A stretch of DNA of 64,000 nt, taken from Reticulascus tulasneorum (Eukaryota; Ascomycota; Sordariomycetes; Glomerellales; Reticulascaceae). The translations under genes and the position numbers were made by a program. The stretch covers positions 992,001 to 1,056,000 of the forward strand of contig LSAX01000006.1 in the NCBI GenBank assembly GCA_001557505.1, read 5' to 3'. The notes under the pieces are model-generated. The model saw only the letters and a list, made by a program, of their open reading frames with translations, was not told the origin of the DNA and did not search any database. Shown here one piece after another: positions 1 through 12,589 of the stretch (positions within the stretch are counted from its first letter, which is position 1; each line of letters begins with the position of its first letter).

Positions 1-2793
1 TTACTTGTAGGCCAGCACCCCTTCTCTTTGTTCCACGGAGAATTACAATGCAGAAGAGGCAACTTTAGTCTCTGCTCCTTCATTCCCGCACTAACGTGAT
101 GAAAAGAATGGGCGGCAGATGGGACAAGGGCTTGCAGAAGGCCTGGGCATCTGGTTGGTCGGCTGGCGTGCATTCAAAGGCAGTCAAGCGGGCCACAGGC
201 GCTTCGCCGCGACGCCGAATGATAGAATGAGTGAAAAGAATGAGAATGAGAGGAGCAAGGGGAGTGAAGGAATAATGACGAACAGGGAAAGGAGGCAAAA
301 GGTAAAATTAGATGAGATTTCCGGTTCAGGCGATTTTGGCGGGGTGGGGACGGCCTAAAAGGGGAAAACATGGCATGAACTGCCAGTAATTTTTTAAATG
401 GCCGGTGATACTTGAGATTATTAGTTAATGTTCGATAATGAATTCCCCCATCTATCAATGTGGGGAATTGCATACCTTACGTAGACACGCTGCTCATGGG
501 GGCCCATCATCTATATACTTAACCATATGCGTACGCAATAGTAATTAGAATGTCTATCCACCGGTTACTGACACGTTACACAGGACTGGACCATGAAAGA
601 AAATCCTTTCCACCCAGACTTCGATGACGATTCTAGGGCCTTATTGTTACTCTGCCTATGAGACAGTTTAGTCCTAGCCATTAATTATTCGAGGGAGATA
701 GAGATGGACAGAGTGACGGATGGATACACAAGCTAGAATCCACTGCCGACTGTTTCTTGAGGCTGGCGCCCGAAACCTTGTGTTTCACGGAAACCGTTTC
801 TTTGTGTCTGTTTCTCTCTCCTCTCCCAGGTTTCTGGTAAGTTAGGCCCGGGCATTTTCACGTTTCGATCTTCAAATGGAGCGTGGATCCATGCCCGTTC
901 TCAGCGGGCGACCGGGGGGGGGGGGCACTGAGTCCATCAAATTGTTTGGCTTGCAGGTTGATCTACCCACTTGTTCGTGATTGCCATGCAGAATAGGATC
1001 ATGACGTTTCCCGGCGAGTCTGCAAATCCTGAGCTTCCAATTTTGCTTGGCCCATTGTGCCACGCCATGGTCATCATCCAGCTTTGCACGGCACGATGGA
1101 ACATTCGGTAGCACTCGAAGCCACCTTTCGCCTCCCGCTGTCAGGTAATGAGCCGACTAGGTTGTTATCAGTTAGTTGAACTTCGTGCTGCATACGGACT
1201 ACTTGACTTAATTACCTGAGGAGGTGCCTTGTCATTCCTGGTCAGCCATTTATCATCAGTTTGTTCCGAGGCTCATCCATCTCATACTGCGTACGTGTGG
1301 AGCATTTTCTTTTGGTGTCTTCTCCCGTCGAACAAAAAAACCCCCCAACCATCACTTTGCCCCCTTCCACTCAGATCCGGGAGAACAAAAGTTCATCCAT
1401 CCCGTCTCTGACTTGTCACTTGAGGATCCCCCCCTCTTGCACGCCAATCAGGGTGGTCCACCGGCAATGCAAGTGCTTGCTGGGGGGGCTTTTCCACATC
1501 CAATCTCCCACCACAAAGATGCACCCTTTCCCTGCACAGCCCTCTCATGTTGGGCTGCGCACGTGATACGGAGACGTCGATTGCAAGCCGAGTTTGATTG
1601 CGCTAATGCAAAGTGGTCCGGGTACCAAGCACCCGCTGTACTTACAGCAAGAACCCAGAGGCCCCCAGGCTTACAGGCAAGGAGTGGAGGTACCGACCAA
1701 CGCTTGCTAGTGACCTGTTGTTCACAAGCAAGCAGTGGCCTTGAAAGGCTGTTTGGCTAGGCTGCTATCAAACTAAGGTAGGTAGTTGGTCAAGCAGGTA
1801 TCTCCATGGACTAGCAGCGATCATTCTGGCACGATGGCAGTTCGCTATGTGCTAGAGGCGCCGCTTAGCGGGGAAAGCGTGCCATAATACCGCACCTGGC
1901 AGCCTCTGCAACCTGTTCATTCAAGCACCGCAGGTATTTCGCAACATGTTCACTTCAATGGTCTTGTAACTACTGAGTAGCTTGAAAATCCAGGACGAGC
2001 TTGGATTGCTTTCTTGATCCGTCAGACATACGTGACGGGAAGACAAACCGCCATCATGCTTCATCCTCAGTTGGCTGCCTATTCCGTAAAGCTCTTCTTA
2101 CAAAAGGTAGATAGATGTCTCCTTTCGTTGATTAGGTCGTGGGTCCCTTCTCTGCAGCGGGTCTACGTGACTTGGGTATTAAGGTACTTAGGCCCAGACG
2201 AGGGGCCTGCAGTGGGGTGCAACGCGGCACTGTAGGTGCTCTCCCCCTGTATTTCCAGCGCTACTATCGCCATTGCCAGGGAGGGTTTAACCCCCGGGCC
2301 CCATCCCCACCCCGTCGACTCAGGCATTCTCTTAGTTGTACCGTGCCGGTCCATCCAAATTCCAACCCCATGCATCCCATCCCATCCCATCCCAGGAACG
2401 GTGAACGACCTTGACTCTCTCTGTTCGTGACGTGCCCTCAATCAACTGCTCTTTTCTACAACCCTTCCTCTCTCTCTCTCGACTTCCCCACAAGGCGCTT
2501 CTTTGCAAACAACCCTCCCATCATTATTCACGGGCTTCCCTATTCGAGTACCATTCCCATGCGACCGTGACCATAGCGCGACCGCCTCCTGAATCGATAC
2601 ATGCAGTCCTAATAAGTCCGATTCTGTCGACGACAATTGCCGCCCCCATGCTCCTGTTTCTCCTCCCTTTGACCTGATGAGCGTTGTTGAGCGACACAAC
2701 CCCCCGATCGAGATTCTTGTCAGACAAGGAGCCTGCCTGTGAGAGGGGATTGTTGGCTTTTTGGCCTCATTCGAGGTCATTCCTCCTCTCTAG
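1..2793. other. Non-coding upstream region of zds1
   Basis: No convincing gene is seen on either strand. Small open frames here are short, low in complexity and overlap one another in conflicting frames. The stretch holds a 12-G homopolymer at about 914-925 and a short CCCAT repeat at about 2373-2394. The part nearest zds1 is pyrimidine rich, as is common in fungal promoters and 5' leaders, and probably includes the zds1 promoter and untranslated leader. Confidence 0.6.
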
Positions 2794-5700
2794 ATGATGG
2801 TGCGTCGCCCCCCCTTTGCTTGGCCGTGCTTAGAGTTTTTGGGCATCCAGGATTGGACCGGACCACTCCAACTGTGCCTCCAGAGGCTCTGTTCTCGATG
2901 CCCCAAACTTACATGCGGCCACCCGTCCCTCCCCAACCCTGTGCTGCAAAGTCTTGCCCTGCTGGTTTTGCATTTCTTTGTCTCGCTGACTCTTTCGCTG
3001 CCTGTAGACCTCATCTCGACCCCGCGGCGATGTGGGTGGTAGCTTCGCCAGTCGACGCGGTCATGGACCACAACTTTCAATCTCAGACCCGAGCCACCAT
3101 GTCACCGAGGCCATTGGGACGTTGTACGGCGACGAGGACGACTACTCCAACGATCATCGCCCCATGAGCTTCCTGCAATCGCCCTATCAGGACCAGATTC
3201 ACAAACAGTCCGAGACAGGCCACTCGTCCGACGACACGCGACGACCTCTGATCCGCTCCACCTCCGACAAATCACCTGCCATGATGTCCGTGAATGGCAA
3301 CCCCACCATCAAGAAGTCTCATACTCTGCCTGCGCGGATACCGAGCCAGAGGAATCACTCGTTCGAGCACGGCCCCAAGTCCCCCTTGTCGCCGACGCTT
3401 TCGTTGCGAGATGTGCAAAACGACTCGTCCCAGTTCCCCATGACCAACATCGATAATCCCAATGACATCGCGCAAGAGCTGAGTAACCTGCAAGCCCTCA
3501 GGAGGATGTCGATGGACGTGGGAAATACCTCGGACCCCGATCTACTCCCTTTCTCGGGCATGTCTCTCATGGCCATGCCTTCGATAGCCCCCAAGGGCGG
3601 GGACGACGAAGGCGACCCTTCGAGGCTGCTCTGGGTGCCTGCCAGGGTGCATCCGGAGCTGGCGCCATCGGAGTTCAAAAGCTTCTTGGAGAACCGGGTA
3701 CAATCGATCAAAAGGAGGTCGGGAGACTCATTCCTCTCGGTCGATCCTGTCGACCGTAACACCTCTGGTGGGCTGAGGAGGAAAAAGAGCATGCTGTCGA
3801 GGCAGATTGACAACTCGGGAGGCAGAGGTGCGGAAGGCTACGTCGACGGCTCTGTGAGGCTGGATAGGAAACGGTCTTCGAGTGGAGCTACCCCGGAGCT
3901 GAGCTTGGACGAGCTCGTGAAGGACCCCTCGAAGGTGGTACAGAAGCTTGCGCAGGAGAGCCAGCGGCCGGTGGAGAATGGGGGGCCGGAGAGCAGCGCG
4001 GATGACATGCCAATCCTACCCGTAGGCCCCGGCATGGGACTCCGTCGCTCCACTCGTACACAATATCGAAAGGGCGGGAGCTTACGATCGGGCGACCGTC
4101 TTCCATTTTCAAAAAGGGTGACCGCTCGGCATGGACACACAGACTCGGATTCCTCGGAAACTGCACCTCCGCCGACTTTCGAAGCACCTCCGGGGCACAC
4201 ACTTCAAAGGGTTCAGTCCGAGCCCGTGGCAGAGAACTTCTCACGGCCAAATCGGTCAGTGAGACGGCAGCAGAAATTCACACAAGAAAGCATATCCGTA
4301 GGCACGCGTGTAGACGGTGCGTCGCAGGAGTCGATGGAGCCTGCTTCACCAACGCGAGGTTTTCACGAGCAGCTACCTTTACGCACCTCTTCGGCGTTAT
4401 CGGACTCTAGAACACCTGTCGTTCCACACATTGTGGAGACGCCGGCCCCGGAAGAAGACGCAGAGCAACAAGGCGGGCGGCCATTCCCTCAAAGATCGTC
4501 ATCCCAGAAGGCTGTCCACCAAGCATCTATGGAGCAACCCATGGAGCCCCCTGCACGTTCCAGCAAGCGACCTACCGCTGGCCGTCCTCTCCAAAGCCCA
4601 CCCACCGCCATGCAACAACCCCAGCAGCCACAGCCGCAGCCGCCGCCGCCGCAGCTGCAAGCAAAGCAATCTCCAGCTGCTCAGGGGCAGACCCTGAACG
4701 ACATGGCCTCCCACCCGTCACCCCTACCTGGGGGCGGTGCTACTCGGACGGACAGCCTCACCTTTATCCCCACCATGTCGGCCGACGACAGGAAATCGGA
4801 GAAGAAGAAGAGGGATAAGGATGATGATAGTTCTTCTACAAAATCCACCGGCTGGCCAAAGTGGCTGAAGGGCAGCAGTGAGGATAAGGAGAAGAAGAAG
4901 AAGGATGAAGAAAAGAAGAAGGGCAAGGGCTTTGTTGAGAAAGCTCAGGACAATGCCCGATTAGATGTGTTGCAAAATTCCATCGAAGGCACTGCGACCA
5001 AGGGCCGGGAAAGCTTACTGCTCGACCGCGATAATGTTGACAGCAAGCTGGCCGAAGAGCGAAAGAAGGAAAGCAATCGAAAGGCAGATCCCAAGAAAGA
5101 GAAGGAAGGCGGTCTCTTCTCGGGCCTCTTCGGAGGCGGTAAGAAGAAGGGCGAGAAGGAAGCCAGCAGTAAGAAAGGACACCACTTACGCGTCTCAGAA
5201 GATCCACCATTCCGCCCACTCAAGCCCGATGTTGATTACCACTGGACTCGGTTCCCGCTGTTGGAGGAGCGAGCGATCTATAGGATGGCTCACATCAAGC
5301 TCGCGAACCCCCGTCGATCGCTTCTCAGTCAAGTCTTGTTGAGCAACTTCATGTACAACTACCTTGCCATAGTGCAAGCTATGCACCCGCAGATGCAAGT
5401 TCCGCAATCGCCTCAGCAGAGACGTCTGGAGGAGGAGCGACGCCGCAAGGAGCAGGAGGAGCAGTACCTTGCCCAGCAACAGCAGCAACAGCAGCAACAA
5501 CAGCAGCAGCAGATGCAGCAATCTCAGGAGGCAATGGACCAAGATGCCATTGATCGTTACAACTATGAATACCACCGAGTATGAGACGCTGTTCATGCAC
5601 TTTCCTGTGTTCCGTTTTACTAACTGCACCTAGGGCGACAACCAATATGGCGATAACCAATACGGCGACAACAGCTCACATGACGGCGTGGATTACGTCG

Positions 5701-5909
5701 ATGATGCTCAGATCTACGAGTACGAGCACGGTGGCGGCGACAACGATGAGATGCGCGGGAACGGATATGCTGGTAACGATGGTTACAGTGACCAGCAACA
5801 TAAGGATTATTACCAAGACGGCTATGGCCGCGATAATGGCGATGAGGGCAGGGGCCGTAATGGTCGTAACGGCCGTGACGGAAGAGATGGCCGAGAGGAT
5901 ATGTGGTAA
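2794..5909 (+). CDS. zds1: Zds1-like polarity and cell-cycle regulator
   Basis: In yeasts, Zds proteins bind protein phosphatase 2A-Cdc55 and act in mitotic exit, polarity and stress responses. The product here is about 950 residues in three exons: 2794-2799, 3008-5578 and 5634-5909. The N-terminus carries a conserved block (SRRGHGPQLSISDPSHHVTE) and a second one (LLWVPARVHPELAPSEFKSF). The middle is disordered, with Ser, Pro and Lys-rich tracts. The Zds C-terminal domain lies near residues 740-795 (DVDYHWTRFPLLEERAIYRM and on), followed by a polyglutamine run near 824-840 and a Gly/Asp/Tyr/Arg-rich tail. The start is an inference: ATGATG then GTGCGT, with a CTGAC branch site and TGCCTGTAG acceptor at 3007, joining in phase. 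The second intron (5579-5633) has an ACTAAC branch site. Family call is firm; the 6-base first coding exon is less sure. Confidence 0.88.
5472..5521 (+). repeat. CAG/CAA polyglutamine tract in zds1
   Basis: A mixed CAG/CAA run encodes a nearly pure glutamine stretch just after the conserved C-terminal domain of the Zds1-like protein. Trinucleotide runs of this kind are length-variable between strains in many fungi. Confidence 0.85.
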
Positions 5910-7043
5910 CCCCGGGACGAAGAGACCGGGTTTGTAGGGGGGTGGTGCCTGGGTTTAATATGCTCCTGGTGCCACGATACTTTGGGATGATCACTGGGGA
6001 GTTTTCCGCTGTGTATAGTTCTAACCACACCTTACGTGCATACGGCGGAGTTTGGAATGTGTGGCATACACTTTATGGGGCGAGTATGGATGGATCGTTC
6101 GACTCGACTCGACTCATTCAGGCCTGGCGATTGCTTCTTCAACCCTTTTTTTGTTGTAGTTTTTCGAAATGGGAGTGAAGAGTTTTTGGGGGTTGACTAC
6201 CATGTACACAGCATAGCGGCCGGGAATTTGGTGGCTTGAGGAGATTAGCATATGTTGGATCTCTTGTCAACCTGGGGACTCTCTTTGTTATGTCGTTCTC
6301 GTGTTCTCATGATGTTTTGTTGTAATGGTGAGCGTCGGCTTTGATATATGAGAAGCTCATCGTGAGTGAATGTCACCCAAGCTAGCGGTGGAGCTAGCTT
6401 GTTGGATGGATTCTAGCAACCCGAAGCCTCCCCTGAGTCGACCAGGACCAAATGACCAAATCCATACCTCTCACCTCTGGACTGGACAGTCCGAATTCCA
6501 GATGCTTTGTATAAATGATGGCTAGCCCCCCACGGGCTCCTCCCATACCAAACAGGAAGCTGGTGAAGACCCAGGCTTATCAATCAATCGGGCCTACAGA
6601 ACTTAGGTACCGCATGTACAGTATGCGCTGGAAGAGGCCTAAAGCTTATAGCTTATTAGGGGCCCTGGCCTGGCCTGGCCGCCGTGGACCTGCCGCCGCA
6701 GATTTTCCGGGTCGCCCCTGCCACCATGTAGCCGTGCGACACTAAGCCTAAATAGGGAAGGCCTCAGGGTGTTGGCGCGTTGCCAATTCGTCCGTTTGCT
6801 CGCTGTCCGACCTTTCTGAACTTTTCCTAACCTCCAGAAAAATATCACCAGCCTTGTAAGGAGTGCTGCCCTTTATCCGTCGCAAACATCATCACCTCCG
6901 CCTCCAGTTCTCTCTTCCATCTCCGTTGATACCCAAATCCCCCCGTTTGAATCCCCCTTTCGAGAACAAGCTCGATCGCCAGTCCACGTGCCCCGAAACA
7001 ACCGACCTACAGCTTTAAAATCGCAAAAACCTCGGCGAATAGG
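5910..7043. other. Intergenic, zds1 to DUF2433 gene
   Basis: Holds the 3' flank of zds1 and the promoter and leader of the next gene, both on the + strand. The last ~250 bases are pyrimidine rich (TCC/CTC tracts), as expected of a fungal 5' leader. No open frame here has convincing coding character. Confidence 0.55.
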
Positions 7044-9410
7044 ATGGCTGCTGTGAGTTGCTCTTTCCTTTCCCGTCCGCTCACCTACCCCTCAAGACCT
7101 CTTCTCTTGTTGGGCTTGTGGTCTGCTGCGTCTAGCTAGACTCTACATTTTGATCTGGCCATCATCATGGATGACCTGCGCAAACGGCTCCTGAGTGGCC
7201 AGCGCGCTGGCAATTGGAAGAAGCAGAAGCTGACCGTGGATGAATCCCAACAGCCTCGTCAGTACAACAACCCTGGCTACCTGCCAAACGGTGCAAACGC
7301 AGTCCCACCTGGAGCAGCACCGCTGTTGCCCAACCAAGGCCGAATCATCCAGAGCGGCCCGATCAGACTCCTCTGCATAGCAGACGTTCGAGGTACGGAG
7401 CTCCGACCGCTCTCCTGTCTCCATAAACGCCCGAACCTATACTAAGTGTGATGTGACAGGAAACCTAAGGTCCTTGAACGATCTTGCCAAGCAAGCACGA
7501 GCCGATCACATCATCCACACTGGTGATTTTGGTTTCTACGATGATTCTTCCCTCGAGCGAATTGCGGAAAAGTAAACCTCTCTCCAACTGGCTTCGATGA
7601 TGCCGGTATACTGATGCTCATCTACAGGACTCTCAAGCATGTTGCGCAATACTCTCCCCTGATTTCGGAGCCCGTGAAAAAAGCCATTCAACAGGGTGGA
7701 CCTGGCCCAGTAAAAACCCGATTCCCACCTCACGAGCTTCCTCTGTCGGAGCTGTCGCTTCTCATCAGTGGCGAGCTGAAGCTAGAAGTCCCGGTCTACA
7801 CCGTCTGGGGTGCCTGCGAGGATGTGCGAGTGTTGGAGAAGTTCAGATCTGGGGAGTACAAGGTGAATAACCTACACATTATCGACGAGGCGCGATCAAT
7901 GCTCCTGGAGATCGGCGGAGTCAAGCTGCGTTTGCTTGGGTTGGGTGGTGCTGTGGTCATGCACAAACTGTTCGATAACGGCGAGGGCAGAACGACGATT
8001 GCGGGTGGGCAAGGCACAATGTGGACCACTCTGCTTCAGATGGGCGAACTAGTCGACACTGCGCACCGGGTCTACGATCCGACGGAGACCCGTGTATTCG
8101 TCACCCATGCGTCCCCTGCCCGCGAGGGTATCCTCAACCAGCTCTCGGTAACTCTCAAGGCGGATTTCTCAATTTCTGCTGGCCTGCATTTCCGATATGG
8201 AAGCTCATATAATGAGTTCAGCGTTAACCCGACGCTTGATCACTACCGAGGCAAGCTTGCTGCGTCCAAGGCATCCTTCAACGATGTGTGGGAAACAGTC
8301 AAGAACGAGGTGGAGCCGGCTATTCAACAAAACGAGGCTCAACAAAATCTACTCAACGCCGCACTCCAGATCGTCGAGAAGATGCCTACGACTGCTGCCG
8401 GCGGAAACCCCTTCGGAGGTCCCGCTGCAGGCCAAGCGGCCCTTGGCCAAGTCGACGAAAGCGCCTTCAAGAACATGTGGAACTTCAACTTGGCGGATGC
8501 GGCGTTTGGATGGCTTGTGCTAGAGATTCAGGATGGCAGAATTGGTACCGAGATGCGTGCACAAGGCTTTAACTTCTCGCACCGAGGTGCGAAGCAACAG
8601 CCGGGCGGCTCTTCCGCATCTATTGCTCCTTCCACTACGTCTGCTTCCGGTCTCCCTCCGCCTGCACCACCGAGCACGCAAAGTGCTGTCCCTCCCGCCG
8701 CCAGCAGACAACCATCGCAAGCTCCTTCTAAACCGCCTGTCGCAACACCTGTGGTAGGACAGAAGCCTTCGACCCCTCAGCCGACGAACGCATCTGCTAT
8801 GGGATCCGCAAAGGACGTCGAAGTAAGAATTCCTCCCGCCGCGGCGAATGGATCGGCAAACGGCCAAGACCCAGTATCCTCGCCCGCTCCTAAGACACCC
8901 GCACAGGACATCATCGGCCTGTTTGTTATGAACGTAAACTCTGACGAGCAAACACGAGAGCTGTTTGATTCAGATTACAGGTCCAAGATTGCCAAGATAG
9001 AGAAGTGGGGCAACTCGAACAAGGTCGTGCAGTTCAAGACTATCGAGGACCGTGATGCTGCGTTGGTGAGCCTGCCGGATGACCTCAAGTCCCGAACTCA
9101 AGAGGATCGGTCGAAGCCATTGGTCAAGGTATTCCAACACCGAGAGAACAAGACTTTCCCACCACGTGGAGGTGCTGGCAACTGGGGAAGCAGCGGGCGC
9201 GGTGGAGCCTCAGCGACCACTGGCAGTGGCTACCGTAGTGCTGGCGGCGGTGCCAGCGATTCAGAGAGCACTCGACGCGGCGGACGTGGCGGAGCCAGAG
9301 GTGCTAGAGGTGGTGAGCGTGGAGGACGCGGTGGTCGTGGCAGAGGTGGATTCAAGGGCGAAGGAGGTTCTTCGTCGCCGGCGCCAACCCCGGCGACCCC
9401 AGCAGAGTAG
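7044..9410 (+). CDS. DUF2433 metallophosphoesterase-like protein with RGG tail
   Basis: A fungal protein of the DUF2433 family; I do not know its biochemical function. Four exons (7044-7052, 7140-7392, 7460-7571, 7628-9410) give about 718 residues. A calcineurin-like phosphoesterase fold is suggested by ADVRGN (about residue 84), HTGDFG (about 108), WGACED, VTHASP and a following SAGLHFRYG segment. Several metal-ligand positions look substituted: DVRG where active enzymes have D-x-H, and WGACED where they have GNHD/E. The middle is Ser/Pro/Ala rich. The tail (about residues 660-705) is a dense RGG/RG region typical of RNA-binding proteins. The start at 7044 uses a 9-base exon (MAA) joined over a GTGAGT...CTAG intron; if that is wrong, translation begins at 7167 (MDDLRKRL). 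All intron phases close cleanly. Confidence 0.85.
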
Positions 9411-10389
9411 AGAGATCATGTCCCCACACACACCAAACCCTGATATCCATGCTCACATATCACCCGCCTGACAATACCTACCGCCTGCTTTGCTTGTTCT
9501 TATTGATCTCTGGAATGGTGGAAATTGTGGATGGGACATGGAGCCAGAGAGAAGAAGAAGAAGAAGAAGAAGAAAATTTCACAACCATTGCTATCACTTC
9601 TTGTACGCGTACTTAAGAGAGATAATGGGGATCCCCTCGAGTCGGGCCACACCAGTCCTGACTGATTGAGGGGGCTGGTCCTTAGCAACTCTTTATTTTC
9701 TAACCGTTCTTTTCCTTCTATGTTGGGAGTCTATGTCGTCGAGAGAGAGAAATAAAATGATTTACAGCTTCGGTGGAGTTGAAGGTTAATATTCTGATCT
9801 TTCCCTTGTTTGTCCTGGTGCTTCGCGTGAGGGAATGTGTGTATTTGCTGGAGGGTGGTACAGTCGTGTTGAAGGTTGTTGAGGCTGGCGATGACGCTGG
9901 CGATGAGATTGCGGTACTTTTGGCGAGCGAGTCGAGGGCGGTCAAAATGCCTGTGCGCATAGGCTAAGCATATACTGTGTGCTATGCTAGGATGCAAACT
10001 AAACCCCATCCTCACTGAGTTGTTGTGCCGTCTCCTCCGCGAATTGTATATGGGCTGTCATGAGAGTCTACCAGGTGTCGGTGTGCTAGTCTAGTCTGAC
10101 AAGATCTTAATGCTGTCGATGAGCATTCTTGCTGGACGCCGGTGTCCCTCTTTTGTCGACACGGACATGCAGGATTTGGAAGGTTTTCATGTTCATGGTA
10201 TGCATTGTGCAGAGAGTGTCTACATATCCGTGTGACGTAGTCTAAACCTATATAGCCTTCCTGGCTGATGCTCTACTACTACAAGTTATTCAACAGAAAT
10301 ATACAGAATGCGAGCACTGCCTTCCACCAAACTGCCCTCGCCCAATTCCCCCGTGGGGTAACCTGCAGTCACTTGGGCAATCCTAGCCT
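9411..10389. other. Convergent intergenic region
   Basis: This lies between the 3' ends of the DUF2433 gene (+) and coq5 (-), so it should hold both 3' untranslated regions. A GAA microsatellite sits at 9551-9574. The rest shows no coding signal that I trust. Confidence 0.55.
9551..9574 (+). repeat. (GAA)n microsatellite
   Basis: Eight near-perfect GAA units followed by an A run, in the probable 3' untranslated region of the DUF2433 gene. Confidence 0.9.
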
Positions 10390-11407
10390 TTACGATATCG
10401 GCTTCATGCCTTTGTGCATAGCCGCGATGCCACCAGTCAAGTCCTCGTACCCTTTACCGGCAACCACAAAGCCTGCCTCAACAATCATGTTCTTGAACTC
10501 CTCCTGGCTCGGGAATCGCTCGATGCTCTCCACGAGATACTGGTAGCTATCTCGATCCCCGGCAACAAGCTGTCCAATAAGGGGAATTGCCGCAAACGAC
10601 CACCGCTTATACACTGCATTTAGCAGCGGGTATTTGTCCACCTTGCTGAATTCCAGACACGCGAACACGCCACCGGGCTTGAGGACGCGAAATGCTTCTC
10701 TGAGAGCGGCGCGTGGGTCCGTGAAGTTGCGGATGCCGAACGCTACGGTGTAGAGATCGATGCTGTTGGGGAGGATGGAGGCAGGGAGGTGCTCGGCGTT
10801 GGCTTCGAGGAAGGTTAGAGCCGCCTGCTGGGATGCCGGGAGGGAGAGGGAGCGATCCCGACCGACGGCAAGCATGGAGGGGTTGATATCGGAGATGGTG
10901 ACCCGGACGTCGGGGTTGAGATGGATGTTATGTGCATGATGAAGCATGCGGAAGGCGATATCCCCGGTGCCGCCGGCTATGTCGAGGATGTGCTGGGGTG
11001 TTGGGGGAGTTGTTGCGCTTAGGCCTGGGGATAGCGAGGAGACGAATTGGTCCCTGAGGAGTGTTAGTCTCGGTGATCGTTTGATGCGAGGCACGTCGAA
11101 TTAGACAAGAGTCAGGGTGAACCTACTTCCATATTCGATGCCATCCGAATGACATGAGATCATTCATGCGATCATAGGACTCCGCCACGCTGTGAAAGAC
11201 GCCTGCCACGCGCTCTTGCTTCTCGGATTCCGCTACGGTTTCGTAGCCAAAATGCGTTTTGCGCTCGGGAGCCGGCGGGGGATTGGGAGATGTGTTGAGG
11301 CATTGTGAAGTCATGGAGAATGACCGGGTGAGTTGAGTTTGACCATTCAGGTGACGCGATAGAGCCCGTAGGCTTGACGCCGAGCGAAGAGCTCGTCTGG
11401 CGACCAT
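10390..11407 (-). CDS. coq5: Mitochondrial COQ5 C-methyltransferase
   Basis: COQ5 methylates the 2-polyprenyl-6-methoxy-1,4-benzoquinol ring with S-adenosylmethionine in ubiquinone synthesis, at the matrix side of the inner mitochondrial membrane. Two exons (11407-11127 and 11053-10390) encode 314 residues. The first ~45 residues ([20 protein letters not shown] and on) are Arg/Ser rich without acidic residues, a typical import presequence. Family signatures are visible: [26 protein letters not shown], the SAM-binding [14 protein letters not shown], then [20 protein letters not shown] and KPGG. The intron opens GTAGG and ends CTCCTCAG, splitting the Lys codon of IWK-DQF. The upstream frame stays open beyond the chosen Met, but the presequence and family length favour 11407. 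It is convergent with the DUF2433 gene. Confidence 0.95.
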
Positions 11408-11648
11408 TTTGACTGAATGGCGACGGGACCGGGATGGTTGAGAGCTGGATGAAGTCAATTTCACGTCGAGGCTGAAGGGAATAATTTTTTGGTGGAGCAC
11501 TTGTGGCTGGTAATTAATGCCTGGCAGTAGCCTTGCATGGGTCGAGCCACAAGCCTTCCCACCTCGAAGTTTCCCCAAACACGATCATGAGAAGCAAGAG
11601 GTAAATGATGGCCACAGGAGAAACAGATGTCTAAATCGGAAACGTACC

Positions 11649-11816
11649 TTAGACTGTCGCCGTGGTCTCCGTATCCCCCTCCCTCTCCCTCTTCCGTCGC
11701 TGGCTTGCCAAGGCTTTCGCGAAAGTGTCGATTTGACCACGGCCGTAATAAACTGCAAGACCAAAGATGGCGAAGACTGTGAGGATGACTATAGCTATAT
11801 TGGCAGAGGGGGACAT
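11649..11816 (-). CDS. Small single-helix membrane protein, unrecognised
   Basis: This 55-codon frame runs from an ATG at 11816 to a TAA at 11651-11649. It starts MSPSANIAIVILTVFAIFGL, then AVYYGRGQID, so one hydrophobic helix spans about residues 6-24. The tail is short, with RQIDTFAKAL-like amphipathic character, a basic cluster (SQRRKRERE) and a Thr-rich end. This N-out helix plus basic tail resembles small organelle membrane proteins, but I do not recognise the family. A canonical donor (GGTACGT) follows the stop codon directly, so a 3' untranslated intron or an alternative C-terminus is possible. It lies 241 bases upstream of coq5 on the same strand. Confidence 0.45.
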   Translation of the reverse strand: MSPSANIAIVILTVFAIFGLAVYYGRGQIDTFAKALASQRRKREREGDTETTATV

Positions 11817-12589
11817 TTCTATGTATTTATAGGTTCCGAGCTGCGAATGGAAGGATTGTTTGTCCTTGGTGTAGCCGGTTGCAAGGCTGAAGGATTCGAG
11901 GTGTGGCTGGTGGGTAGAACGGTGAAGAGAGTGTGTGTGATGGAGTTGGAGTGGAGATAGTGGTTGCGAATTTGAGTACGGTGTGAGATTTATTGATATA
12001 AGACTACGAAATGAGTGACAGAATTATCACCACTGTATAATTTACAAACCTTAGTATGCTTCGAACATACATCGTGAGTTCCCGTGAGCTCTCCTCGCAA
12101 GCCTCATCTTCGCCATCGGATCGGGTGGTTCGTTCCCCCACCAAATTTAACGAGTCCTGACACTACCGTTATCGCAATGTGGGGTACATAGATAACAGGG
12201 ATCAGAGGCGCGATGCATATATGCCAGCACACTCGACTCCGACCCGTTAGATATAATAGCATGAAGATACATGAGAGCATTAAGCGTATACCGTTACTTC
12301 TTCTCAGTAAGACAGCTTTGCGCCGTTCGGATTTCTTTTTTCATCAAGGCACCAGGGGTATGAAAGTGTGCATTGTCCTTCTTCATTGGTGTTGCAACTG
12401 CGCTAGCTGTCGCTTTCTGTCGGCTCAAGATGACGTCGCTATCGCTATCGTTGGATTTCTTGACCTGTCTCGGCTCCCGGGCCAGAACTGACTGTCAGAT
12501 CCCTCTTCTAATAATTAATGGGAATTGGGCCAATTCCCAACTCTTTACTCTCCAGTGCCATTGACAGCGTGGAGACATATTATTTCAAT
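11817..12589. other. Divergent intergenic region before the E1 alpha gene
   Basis: Lies between the small membrane ORF (-) and the E1 alpha gene (+), so it should carry the promoters of both. No supported gene is seen. The frames that remain open are short and have no recognisable motif. Confidence 0.5.
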
